Assembly (NCBI GenBank): GCA_017849575.1
Contig: JAFIGV010000005.1
Location: 1 to 64,000 of the forward strand
Direction of reading: 5' to 3'
Length of the DNA: 64,000 bases
Source: Flavipsychrobacter sp.
GTDB taxonomy: Bacteria > Bacteroidota > Bacteroidia > Chitinophagales > Chitinophagaceae
Positions 44,742-52,617 of the stretch are shown here, piece after piece; within the stretch, counting starts at the first letter, position 1; every line of letters starts with the position of its first letter. The notes beneath the pieces are model-generated. The model had not been told where the DNA came from and ran no database searches. It saw only the letters and a list, made by a program, of their open reading frames with translations. Both the position numbers and the translations under genes were made by a program.

Positions 44742-44972
44742 ATGAACCATCAGCAAAAAAGTGAAAACAACAGCAACGAAACCGATGTGACCCGCTCGCA
44801 GCAGGAGGCAGCCGCAAAAGGCGCCCGGCCGGGTGGTGAAGAGCAACGACCTGAAGGCAGCGAGAAAAAAAGCAATCCCGATCATCATCACGGCTCACAC
44901 CGCGAAGGGCAGGCTCCGCACCAAAGCGACGATCCTACGATGCACCCTTCTGATATGGACGAAGAACATTAG
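44742..44972 (+). CDS. Small acidic, His-rich disordered protein
   Basis: The product has 76 residues with almost no hydrophobic amino acids. It is rich in Glu, Gln, Ser and His (SNPDHHHGSHREGQAPHQS, then MHPSDMDEEH). The ATG at 44742 starts the compositionally uniform part; an earlier ATG at 44664 would add a different, non-conserved-looking segment. No family is recognised. It lies in front of two more tiny genes, the last CsbD-like, so a stress or desiccation role is possible by association only. Confidence 0.55.
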   Translation: MNHQQKSENNSNETDVTRSQQEAAAKGARPGGEEQRPEGSEKKSNPDHHHGSHREGQAPHQSDDPTMHPSDMDEEH

Positions 44973-45046
44973 GTCTGGCGCACAGGCAAGCTCGTTTTAA
45001 CCGGTGGCACATTATTTTTTGGGTTGACGCTATAAAACTTACAACA

Positions 45047-45241
45047 ATGAATAAAGACGCTATAAAAAATCTCATTGATAACACTTTTTCAAAACTCGCA
45101 GCGCCGGCACAGGGTCACGGGATGTATGCAGAATTGGAAAAAGCACTGATAGAAGCATACAACATGGGGAAAGCGCAACAGGAAAGTCACCACCACATCA
45201 GGCCAAAAGACGAGCTGATGTACAATTTTTTCAGAGCGTAG
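45047..45241 (+). CDS. Small conserved-looking hypothetical protein
   Basis: The 64-residue product is largely helical (IKNLIDNTFSKLA, then MYAELEKALIEAYNMGKAQQ) with a His-rich patch ESHHHIRPKDEL near the end. I do not recognise a family. It sits 74 bp after one small gene and 48 bp before the CsbD-like gene, on the same strand, suggesting a small-protein operon. Confidence 0.6.
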   Translation: MNKDAIKNLIDNTFSKLAAPAQGHGMYAELEKALIEAYNMGKAQQESHHHIRPKDELMYNFFRA

Positions 45242-45289
45242 AGCGCAGGGCTGGCATGAATTTTACCTCATCAATAGAAAACATAGATT

Positions 45290-45478
45290 ATGGACCGTTT
45301 AGAGCTTAAAGGAAACTGGAACGAACTGAAAGGAAAGGTGAAACAGGCACATGGCAACCTCACCGACGATGACCTGAAATATGAAGAAGGTAAAGACGAT
45401 GAGTTGCTGGGTCGCCTACAGACAAAACTCGGTAAGACCCGCGAAGAGGTAGTGGACTGGCTGAAATCGCTGGGATAG
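45290..45478 (+). CDS. CsbD-like stress protein
   Basis: This 62-residue protein is a full-length CsbD family member: [20 protein letters not shown] at the start, then [19 protein letters not shown] and [13 protein letters not shown]. CsbD-like proteins are small, abundant and induced by general stress in other bacteria; their molecular role is unknown. It ends just before a strong bidirectional terminator. Confidence 0.9.
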   Translation: MDRLELKGNWNELKGKVKQAHGNLTDDDLKYEEGKDDELLGRLQTKLGKTREEVVDWLKSLG

Positions 45479-45503
45479 TACGCTTGGAATTATTGTAGAA
45501 AAA

Positions 45504-45537
45504 CGGCTGAAGCTTTTGCGTTCAGCCGCTTTTTTTT
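45504..45537. terminator. Bidirectional terminator between convergent genes
   Basis: The 8-bp stem cggctgaa (45504-45511) and ttcagccg (45521-45528) is followed by a T run on the plus strand (45530-45537) and by TTTTTC on the minus strand. It separates the CsbD-like gene from the convergent gene ending at 45536. Confidence 0.85.
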
Positions 45538-46081
45538 ACTCCCGGCCGCCAGACCCGGAAAACTGATGATGATCTTCTTTGAATAAAATATTGAAGGTCG
45601 TGAGCGAGCCGTATATGCCCGTGATGTATTGCTGAAGATCAATTTTCTCTTGTTCCGAAAGGCCTTTATGAGCATTGACCTTCTGTTCGATCAGTCGTAG
45701 CCGGTCGCGCACCATGACTATCTTGTGAAAAAAGGTTTCCAGGGGTACTTCCCTCGGCTGCAGGCTTTCGTCGCCCGGGCGTAGCACCAGGGTACCATTT
45801 TGCCACTTATTGGCCATGGGCACTAACTGAAATTCGTTGAGTCTTCGATCCAGCACATGTTCTATGGCCTGCTCGATGGTGGCCAGGGATAGATTTTCCT
45901 CCGCGGCCGGCACAGCCGATGTGGCTTCGAGCACGCGCAACTCGCCGTAGCCGGTGCTTACACTTTTCGCAGCCTTTTGGGACCTAAACCAAATGCTGTA
46001 AAACTCAGACGTGGATTCTACCACCACACCTCTTCCAAAATGCGGATGCTCCACCCTGCTGCCGATTCCTAACTGTTCCAT
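45536..46081 (-). CDS. Conserved hypothetical protein with N-terminal SH3/Tudor-like motif
   Basis: The 181-residue product begins with MEQLGIGSRVEHPHFGRGVV, whose G-x-x-V-x-H-x-x-F-G-x-G pattern resembles the small beta-barrel found at the C-terminus of UvrD/PcrA helicases. A helical region (ATIEQAIEHVLDRRL, then HKIVMVRDRLRLIEQKVNAH and GLSEQEKIDLQQYITGIYGS) follows. I do not know a function. It may bind nucleic acid or RNA polymerase through the N-terminal barrel, by analogy only. It follows the transglutaminase-like gene by 33 bp. Confidence 0.7.
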   Translation of the reverse strand: MEQLGIGSRVEHPHFGRGVVVESTSEFYSIWFRSQKAAKSVSTGYGELRVLEATSAVPAAEENLSLATIEQAIEHVLDRRLNEFQLVPMANKWQNGTLVLRPGDESLQPREVPLETFFHKIVMVRDRLRLIEQKVNAHKGLSEQEKIDLQQYITGIYGSLTTFNILFKEDHHQFSGSGGRE

Positions 46082-46114
46082 AAGTATGTTTTCAAAAAAA
46101 TAAATGGTGTTTGA

Positions 46115-47068
46115 TTATGAGTGCTTTTTCTTGCTTACTTCGGCTAAAAAGCCATAGGCCGGTGCATTATTGATGTAGAGGTAAATAGGATATTTTCCGG
46201 CGTCCGGCGTGGGTAAATCCACCGACAGAATATTACCCTGTATATAGAAATCGGTAGCAATGATTTGCCCGTCGATCACCGAATGAACTTTCCGGATCAT
46301 ATCCGGCTGCTTCATTTCGAAAACTAACCTTTTGCAATCTCCCTGCTTACTTCTTACCCGGCCTCTGAGTCCTTCATCCGGCAACACCTGATACACCACA
46401 GCCGACTCACGCACAACAGGAGCCATATTATAAGCGAGTTTGCTGATCGCATTATCTTTCACCGGGCTCTTTCTATCAGTTGGGAAATGGCTCAGATAAA
46501 AAAGCTTCCGGTTAGTAAAAAACCAGGCATCCGTGTACTGGGGATGGAACTCACGAAATTTTTTATTCACCCTGCCGGCACCCCAGCAGGCGTCAATGCA
46601 ATACCATGTATTTTTGATCCGCACGGCATTCCAGCTATGTTGTAAACGGCTGCTGTTGCTGCCTATGTATTCCGGATCGGGCCGGGCCACGCCTGTTTGC
46701 ACTACGCATTCCACACGTGCATAATCGCACATGGCCTTAAAAAGCTGGGCATAACCTTCGGAGGTGGTACTGCGCTGATTGAGTGCGGCAGAGGCGTTGA
46801 GTTTCGCGTGTCCTTTGTGATGAAAATCCTTTTCACTGAAGCTCACCTGATGTGTGATCCAATAATAAATGGCGAAGGTCATTTCCACCTCATCGTATCG
46901 TTGAGTCTTGAGCCGGTCTATGATCTCAGCGATGGTTGCACCTTCCATGGGTCCGAGTTCGGTCATGAAATAGCCTACTTTTTCGGTAAGCTTATTTTTG
47001 TCTATAGGCTGTGCGACCGACCAAAGCGAAGAAACGATACAAACAAAGAGGAAAAACAGTTGCTTCAT
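46115..47068 (-). CDS. Exported transglutaminase-like protein lacking the catalytic Cys
   Basis: The 317-residue protein has a signal peptide (MKQLFFLFVCIVSSLWSVAQ) and a transglutaminase-core domain of the kyphoscoliosis-peptidase type. It contains EMTFAIYYWITHQVSF near residue 59, the core STTSEGYAQLFKAMC near 100, LQHSWNAVRI near 142 and WYCIDACWGAGR near 156. His144 and Asp159 of the triad are present, but the position normally held by Cys (GVCEGYA) is Ser103. The C-terminal part (about 205-317) is beta-rich. This is either a pseudoenzyme or a variant; the motif spacing is otherwise intact. Confidence 0.82.
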   Translation of the reverse strand: MKQLFFLFVCIVSSLWSVAQPIDKNKLTEKVGYFMTELGPMEGATIAEIIDRLKTQRYDEVEMTFAIYYWITHQVSFSEKDFHHKGHAKLNASAALNQRSTTSEGYAQLFKAMCDYARVECVVQTGVARPDPEYIGSNSSRLQHSWNAVRIKNTWYCIDACWGAGRVNKKFREFHPQYTDAWFFTNRKLFYLSHFPTDRKSPVKDNAISKLAYNMAPVVRESAVVYQVLPDEGLRGRVRSKQGDCKRLVFEMKQPDMIRKVHSVIDGQIIATDFYIQGNILSVDLPTPDAGKYPIYLYINNAPAYGFLAEVSKKKHS

Positions 47069-47135
47069 TATCAGAAATTAAACTGCAAATCAAAGAGAAT
47101 TTCGCACACGAAGTGTCACCCAAAAGGAACAAGCT

Positions 47136-49142
47136 TTAATTGATCAGCACCCAATTGAAACCAAAACGGATCATGGCATTTTGCTGGGGGTAGCCCGGTG
47201 CGTTGATGATATTGTCGGTAAAAAGGGTTTGCAATTGGTCGCCCATAAGAAAAGCTCTGAAATTCTTAATTCTGAAATTAAAGAACACCGCTATTTCGGG
47301 TGCGTTACTTACACGGTAGCCGTCCTGATAGTAGAAGCGACTAAAAAGCGGCGCATAACCTGCAGGCTCGAAACTGCTATGCCAGCGTGCATCGATGCCG
47401 GTTGCTATGCTTAGCGCGTTGCTAAACAAGTGTGTTTCGATGCTGAGCTGATGCCTACCCATAAACTGCGGAAAGTTTACCGGCGCGTTCCCGGTTTTTT
47501 GCTGATAAACCAATTGGTTGTCGAGTACCCAGATACCCTTTTGAAATCTTTTCTGAAGATGCACCTGCGTGATGTTGAAGGCATCAGCATATTGCTGAAA
47601 CTGCCCTGCAGCATCGAGGTAGATATAATTTGCAATGAGGTAGTTGCGCAAGCCGGCGGAAGCATGCCACAGCGGGCTGCTCAGCGTAGCAAACACCTGG
47701 GTTACCGTCTCCTTTTCGTAGCTCTTTCTTTGTTCATAAAACTGATTGTGGTACACCTGAAAATTGTAAGGAGCATTGTTGATCCTTTGCTCAAACCCGG
47801 CATCCACCAGCGCTGCTTTTTTGCCTATAGACTTGCCGGCATTGGCCTGCAACACGAGATTGCCCGCAGCCTCGCCCGAAACAAATATCCGGGCATAGGC
47901 ATGGTAACTCCAGGCGCCTTCCTGCAGGGCTTCTTTGCTGATCTCACCTACCAGATAGTTGCTGATCATATCGGTAGAAATGTCTCCCACGGCGTACATC
48001 GTCCTGAACTTATCAAAACGATTGCCCGCACCTGCGGACACCTGTAGTGCCTGCGAACGCTTGCCGACAAATCCGCTGAGCATGATGGCATTGTCAACAT
48101 ACACCCACTTTTGTTCGGTAAACACGGAGTCCTCGCCGGAAAATGTATAGGGAAAAATTAGTGCATAGCGCATAGAGTCGGGTCGCAAATCTTTGAACTG
48201 ATACTTTTCTGTCCCCAGACGGAACTGGTGCGCTACTCTGAACCGGGGCACAAGCTCTACCCGGTAGCTGGTAGAATCCTCATTGTAAAACGTATCAGTG
48301 CGCCCCACGGTATAGCTATGGGCCAGCAGGATATTGAAGTCGCGCTGTAGGTTCGTCACGGCCGATCTGCGGTTACTGTAGGATGCGTTTTCAAAGTTCA
48401 CGGGTATGGTCTTCCGGTCATCGAAGCCTGGCAAATAGAGGAAGCTGTCAGACTGTATGCCTCCATTTTCATCGTTCTGAATTTTATTGTAAGCTGCAGC
48501 AGCATGTAGCGTATAGTGTTGATCTCTGCTGCTGTATTGAGTGGTGAGCAGCGCGAGGTCATGATTGGTGCGTTGAATTTTATAGCTGCCGGGAGAATTG
48601 ATTTTCCTGTATCGTGCGGCAACATTCCAGGTGGGCGAAATATTCTGGGTGTGTAATATCTCTGCCATTTGCTCGGCACGGCTCCCTAACTGATAACTAA
48701 AAGAACTGTAAGGCCGGGTGGTATTAAAATAGTCGGCACTATCCACATCAAACCGATAGATATTGAAGGCAGTGTATCCCAGACTGGGTCCGGTTCGGGG
48801 CACGGGTGTAAACAAGTAGTTGACCACTGGTGATCCGAGATTGCCGAGGTTGTGCTGCCAGTTGGGTTCAAACGGACGGCGGTGAAAAAAATGAAGACCT
48901 GTATCGGGGTGAAGTCTATGCGAAGCGTGAAGCCTGGCGAAATAGATCTGCGCCCGCTCCGACTGCCACTGTGCAGTATTGGTCTTGTCTGATGTATCGC
49001 GTTGAGGTTCGTTCAGCAAGGTTACAGGCGTGCCGGGAACCGGAGAATTTCGCTGCGCCTTTAGCGAAAGGGCAGAAAAGAGCATACAGAGGCAAAGGAG
49101 TTTTGCTTTGCCGATGGAAATTCTCAGGTTGTACTTCGCCAT
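47136..49142 (-). CDS. Putative outer membrane porin (Porin_10-like)
   Basis: The 668-residue protein has a signal peptide (IGKAKLLCLCMLFSALSLKA) and a long beta-barrel. The N-terminal part has PFEPNWQHNLGNLGSPVVNY and a Y-S-S-F-S-Y-Q-L-G motif seen in the Bacteroidota putative porin family, and the chain ends in an aromatic strand (NAMIRFGFNWVLIN). The ATG at 49142 is used; another lies two codons upstream. Substrate is unknown. It is downstream of the gene ending at 49198 and upstream of the transglutaminase-like gene on the same strand. Confidence 0.82.
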   Translation of the reverse strand: MAKYNLRISIGKAKLLCLCMLFSALSLKAQRNSPVPGTPVTLLNEPQRDTSDKTNTAQWQSERAQIYFARLHASHRLHPDTGLHFFHRRPFEPNWQHNLGNLGSPVVNYLFTPVPRTGPSLGYTAFNIYRFDVDSADYFNTTRPYSSFSYQLGSRAEQMAEILHTQNISPTWNVAARYRKINSPGSYKIQRTNHDLALLTTQYSSRDQHYTLHAAAAYNKIQNDENGGIQSDSFLYLPGFDDRKTIPVNFENASYSNRRSAVTNLQRDFNILLAHSYTVGRTDTFYNEDSTSYRVELVPRFRVAHQFRLGTEKYQFKDLRPDSMRYALIFPYTFSGEDSVFTEQKWVYVDNAIMLSGFVGKRSQALQVSAGAGNRFDKFRTMYAVGDISTDMISNYLVGEISKEALQEGAWSYHAYARIFVSGEAAGNLVLQANAGKSIGKKAALVDAGFEQRINNAPYNFQVYHNQFYEQRKSYEKETVTQVFATLSSPLWHASAGLRNYLIANYIYLDAAGQFQQYADAFNITQVHLQKRFQKGIWVLDNQLVYQQKTGNAPVNFPQFMGRHQLSIETHLFSNALSIATGIDARWHSSFEPAGYAPLFSRFYYQDGYRVSNAPEIAVFFNFRIKNFRAFLMGDQLQTLFTDNIINAPGYPQQNAMIRFGFNWVLIN

Positions 49143-49197
49143 GACCAATAGCCGGCAAAGTTAATTGAATAGCGATAATAAACGGTGTGCGGTTGTT

Positions 49198-49911
49198 TTA
49201 GCCTGCATGGGCAAGATGCCTTACCAGCATGCGCTTGGCGATGGGCAACAGGGTCTCTTCGAGCGGAAGGGACAGGCCGGTTTCAACAGAAAACACAGCG
49301 GGATTGGGAAGTAGGGGATAACTCCGGATGATCTCGCGCTTGATATTTTCGTAGGTATTGACCAGAGTGCCCGTCCAGCTTTGCACATAGTTTATCCGCA
49401 CCCCTCTGTAGCGGGCGTCTTTGTGCTCAAAGAGAGTGACGTTGTAACTGTAGGCGCGCACCTCGGATAGTTCACCAATGCGCAGCAGCAGATAGCCCTC
49501 GTCTTTGTACAAGGGTAATATGCCAATGGGTTCTATGCGCGTTTGTTGCTCCACAAGTTCATAGATCTCTGCGCCATTGTCTATGGTCTTCTTCATTTTA
49601 TCGGCAGCATAGCGGGTAATGCTCTCCAACTCATTCATCAATTCATCATCAGCCAGCATCTCTTCATACATCAGCTCCAGTTTCTGAAGATTCAACTGAT
49701 CGATACGCCGGGGAAACTGATCCTGCAGAAACTGCTTATTGCTGCGGAAGGCAATTAGATTATTGTAATGAAAAATTACGTCAGAAAGCTGGGGGTAAAG
49801 CTTGTTTTGATTGAAGTATCCGTTTACTTCTTTGAGATAGGCAAGCAGGCGATATTTTTGCATTTCGAAATCCACTTGCCCTTCCATAAACCAGGTTTCA
49901 CTCAAGACCAT
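49198..49911 (-). CDS. Conserved hypothetical cytoplasmic protein
   Basis: I do not recognise a named domain. The 237 residues fall into a helical N-terminal half (KYRLLAYLKEVNGYFNQNKL, then LQKLELMYEEMLADDELMNE, with coiled-coil propensity) and a beta-rich C-terminal half (PIGILPLYKDEGYLLLRIGE, VRINYVQSWTGTLVNTYENI). There is no signal peptide or membrane segment. It is divergent from the flavin-type gene at 49998 and could share a promoter region with it. Confidence 0.7.
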   Translation of the reverse strand: MVLSETWFMEGQVDFEMQKYRLLAYLKEVNGYFNQNKLYPQLSDVIFHYNNLIAFRSNKQFLQDQFPRRIDQLNLQKLELMYEEMLADDELMNELESITRYAADKMKKTIDNGAEIYELVEQQTRIEPIGILPLYKDEGYLLLRIGELSEVRAYSYNVTLFEHKDARYRGVRINYVQSWTGTLVNTYENIKREIIRSYPLLPNPAVFSVETGLSLPLEETLLPIAKRMLVRHLAHAG

Positions 49912-49997
49912 AGCAATTAACCTTTTATACTAATTTAGGAAAACAAAAAAAATGCCACAAGATATTGGAGTGGCGGTTTCATAAATCAAGGCGCAAC

Positions 49998-50417
49998 ATG
50001 ATGGATCAGGAAATTGCAGCATTTATCGCCGGGCAAAAGGTAGCTACCGTTGCCTGCGCTTCGGAAAATATCCCCTACTGTTTTAACTGTTATTATTCGT
50101 TTATGGAGCAGGAGGGTTTGCTGGTGTACAAGTCATCTTTCGGTACACACCACGAAGATCTGCTGTTGCGCAACAAACTGGTGGCAGGCACCATTATTCC
50201 GGAAGAAATATCGGTTGCCACGATCCGGGGCATACAGTTTGAAGGCGTGCTGCTCGATGACCAGCTCGACCTTTCCATTAAAGCTTCCTCCTCCTATTAT
50301 CTCCGGTATCCCTTTGCAATGGCCATGCCTGGTAAGATCTACGTCCTGGAGATCCGGCATATTAAGTTTACGGACAACAGGCGTGGGTTTGGGTTTAAAC
50401 AAGAGTGGACGCGGTAG
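49998..50417 (+). CDS. Pyridoxamine 5'-phosphate oxidase-like flavin-binding protein
   Basis: The 139-residue split-barrel protein has QEIAAFIAGQKVATVACASE at the start, a middle strand pair GLLVYKSSFGTHHEDLLLRN, GTIIPEEISVATIRGIQFEG and a C-terminal IYVLEIRHIKFTDNRRGFGF. Members bind FMN or heme. This short type is usually a reductase or general flavin-binding protein rather than true PdxH. Two adjacent ATGs (49998, 50001) are possible starts; an earlier one at 49965 adds 11 basic residues. Its 3' end overlaps the convergent histidine-kinase gene by 23 bases. Confidence 0.8.
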   Translation: MMDQEIAAFIAGQKVATVACASENIPYCFNCYYSFMEQEGLLVYKSSFGTHHEDLLLRNKLVAGTIIPEEISVATIRGIQFEGVLLDDQLDLSIKASSSYYLRYPFAMAMPGKIYVLEIRHIKFTDNRRGFGFKQEWTR

Positions 50418-51804
50418 CAGAAGGCGGCATCAGCGCCGAATTTAAAACTATGGTGAAGGTGCTGCCTACCCCCATCTGTGACGAGAGCTCAATATGACCG
50501 CCGTACAGTTTTACGATCTGGTTAGCAAGCGGAAGACCCAGGCCGGAGCCAGCCACAAGGCCATTGGTCTCTGCGCTCCGGTAAAACGGACGGAAAATGA
50601 GTTCCTGCTCTTCGGGAGCTATGCCGGGCCCATGGTCTGCCACCGTGATGAAAAGCTGATACCCCTGTACGCGTAGGGCTACACCCGCGGTGTTATCGGC
50701 AGCATACTTGCAGGCATTCAATACCACATTCTTAATGGCAGACCATAGTAATTCTTCATTGCCAAAAACAGTGAGCTCCTGCTCCTCGTCCGGCAATTCT
50801 TCAAAACTTAATTTCACATCGTAGGCGGCATTGATCTTACGCAGTTCGGAGGGCAGGCGCATGAGCAGTTCGTCAATTCGAATGGGCGACAATTCGATGC
50901 CCTGGGCCGACCCGCTCACCTTGGCAATTTCGAGCAGACTACGGACCAAAAGATTCAGCCGCTGTGTGTCGTCATAGATGGAATGAAGAACATTCCTGAA
51001 TTCCTGAGCCGAGCGTTCGCGCTGTAGTGCCACTTCTATCTGGCTGCCAATGGAAGCTAAGGGCGTTGAAAGCTCGTGGGACGCATTGTCAATAAAACGC
51101 CGCTGAGTGTCGAAAGAAGACTGCAGCCTATCGAGCAAATCGTTAATGGTAGCCGCCAGCTTCTGCAACTCATCGCGCTCGCGGCCCGTGGGCAATCGCT
51201 TTGAGAACTCCTGCAGGGATATTCTGTTGATCTTGCCCGTAAGATCGCTGATAGACTTCACCAGACCGAGAGAAAAAATATATCCCGATACCACCACAAT
51301 GCTAAGACTGACGATAAAACTGAGCAGAAGAATGAGTCTTAGCTTGGGCAACCATTCCGCCTTATCACCATCATAAGCGGCAGAAATGATGTAGAAGTTG
51401 CCTTTCGGACCGCTGTAGCGTAAAGCAATGGCATCGCGCTCGCCGGCAGCAAACAGAAAGTGGTCGCTGCTCTTCAGTCTTTCAAAAACTTTTGGCGGAA
51501 CCGTAAGAGAATCTTCAGGGTGCTCCCAAAATGAAAACACCTCGTGTAGCTGGTCGTCATAGATTATCACAGCCTTGTCCAGCAGGGCGCTGGGCGCGGT
51601 GTAGTTTATGTTACGCACCATCTCTGGCGCCACATTGTATTTCCACAGCATATCGGCCGTGCTGATGGCCTTTCGTTCGAGCCGGGTATAAAATTGTTTG
51701 GTGCGGTTTTGCGATGAGAAAAAATAAACGGAACTACAGAGAAGTAACAGAATGATTGTTACGATAACACTGTAAACAAGCGTTATTCTGTAGCGTATCT
51801 GCAT
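50395..51804 (-). CDS. Two-component sensor histidine kinase
   Basis: The 469-residue inner-membrane kinase has two membrane helices (about residues 9-30 and 155-178) flanking a periplasmic sensor of about 125 residues. A HAMP linker follows, then the phosphoacceptor His in NASHELSTPLASIG near residue 242. The ATPase motifs are IKNVVLNACKYAAD near 358, ADHGPGIAPEEQELIFRPF near 391 and GSGLGLPLANQIVKLYGG near 418. It follows its response regulator with no base between the regulator stop and this ATG. The sensed signal is unknown. Confidence 0.94.
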   Translation of the reverse strand: MQIRYRITLVYSVIVTIILLLLCSSVYFFSSQNRTKQFYTRLERKAISTADMLWKYNVAPEMVRNINYTAPSALLDKAVIIYDDQLHEVFSFWEHPEDSLTVPPKVFERLKSSDHFLFAAGERDAIALRYSGPKGNFYIISAAYDGDKAEWLPKLRLILLLSFIVSLSIVVVSGYIFSLGLVKSISDLTGKINRISLQEFSKRLPTGRERDELQKLAATINDLLDRLQSSFDTQRRFIDNASHELSTPLASIGSQIEVALQRERSAQEFRNVLHSIYDDTQRLNLLVRSLLEIAKVSGSAQGIELSPIRIDELLMRLPSELRKINAAYDVKLSFEELPDEEQELTVFGNEELLWSAIKNVVLNACKYAADNTAGVALRVQGYQLFITVADHGPGIAPEEQELIFRPFYRSAETNGLVAGSGLGLPLANQIVKLYGGHIELSSQMGVGSTFTIVLNSALMPPSATASTLV

Positions 51805-52503
51805 TTAGTTCTGATCGTCCTTTAAAATGTAGCCCATGCCTACCTGAGTATGAATGAGCTTTGGCGTATAGCCCTTATCAAGTTTTTTTCGCAGAAAGTT
51901 TACATACACGTCTATTACATTGGTCTGAGGGTCAAAATCCGTGTCCCAAACAGATTTCGAAATATCCTCGCGGGAGACCACCTTGTCTTTGTTGCGCAGT
52001 AAAAATTCCAGCAGTTGAAATTCCTTCGCTGTGAGCGTTATTTTTTGTCCGCCACGGCGGGCTTCCTTCCGGTTCAGATCCAGCTCCAGATCGGCAACCT
52101 GCAGCACGGGCACTTCCTGCTCTGCCGGACGGCCCAATTCGGCACGCCTCAGCAATGCCTTGATCCTTGCCAACAGCTCCTTAAACTCAAAGGGTTTTGA
52201 GATATAGTCGTCTGCACCCAGCTCAAAGCCTTCCACTTTGTTGTCCGTAAAGTTTAATGCTGTAAGCAGCACCACGGGTACAAGCTTGTTTTTCTGGCGA
52301 ATAAATTTGCACAGCTCGTATCCGTTTATATAGGGAAGGTTGATATCAAGAATGATGAGATCGAAACCTGTAGCCGAAAACATGTCTTTCCCCTCCTTTC
52401 CGTTGTAGGCTATGGCTACATCATAGTCGTGCTCTTCAAGACCCGCCTGTATGGTATTTGCTAATTTTTTTTCGTCTTCAACTAATAAAATCTTTGGTTT
52501 CAT
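51805..52503 (-). CDS. Response regulator, OmpR/PhoB family
   Basis: The 232-residue protein has a receiver domain (residues 1-120) with acidic pocket VEDEKK, phospho-accepting Asp in LIILDINLPYING near residue 53 and Lys in DDYISKPFEFKEL near 105. A winged-helix DNA-binding domain (about 135-230; LTAKEFQLLEFLLRNKDKVV, then TNVIDVYVNFLRKKLD) follows. It belongs to the family whose members bind tandem 10-11-bp repeats. It is translated immediately before its kinase. The ATG at 52501-52503 gives the canonical start MKPKILLVEDE. Confidence 0.95.
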   Translation of the reverse strand: MKPKILLVEDEKKLANTIQAGLEEHDYDVAIAYNGKEGKDMFSATGFDLIILDINLPYINGYELCKFIRQKNKLVPVVLLTALNFTDNKVEGFELGADDYISKPFEFKELLARIKALLRRAELGRPAEQEVPVLQVADLELDLNRKEARRGGQKITLTAKEFQLLEFLLRNKDKVVSREDISKSVWDTDFDPQTNVIDVYVNFLRKKLDKGYTPKLIHTQVGMGYILKDDQN

Positions 52504-52617
52504 GGTTGTTTTTTTATTAGGTAAAGCTTTAGAAATGCAGTCGTAAAGCCGTAGGCCAAAATACAAAATAAAAAAGGCCTTTCAAGAACGGCTAAAATTA
52601 TAAAAAGATTAGGAACA

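Noticed and set aside
50395-52503. Naming the two-component system PhoR-PhoB because of the phosphate genes in the window
   Set aside because: It lies about 42 kb from them, next to unrelated genes, and nothing in its sensor domain indicates phosphate. The family is shared by many systems.
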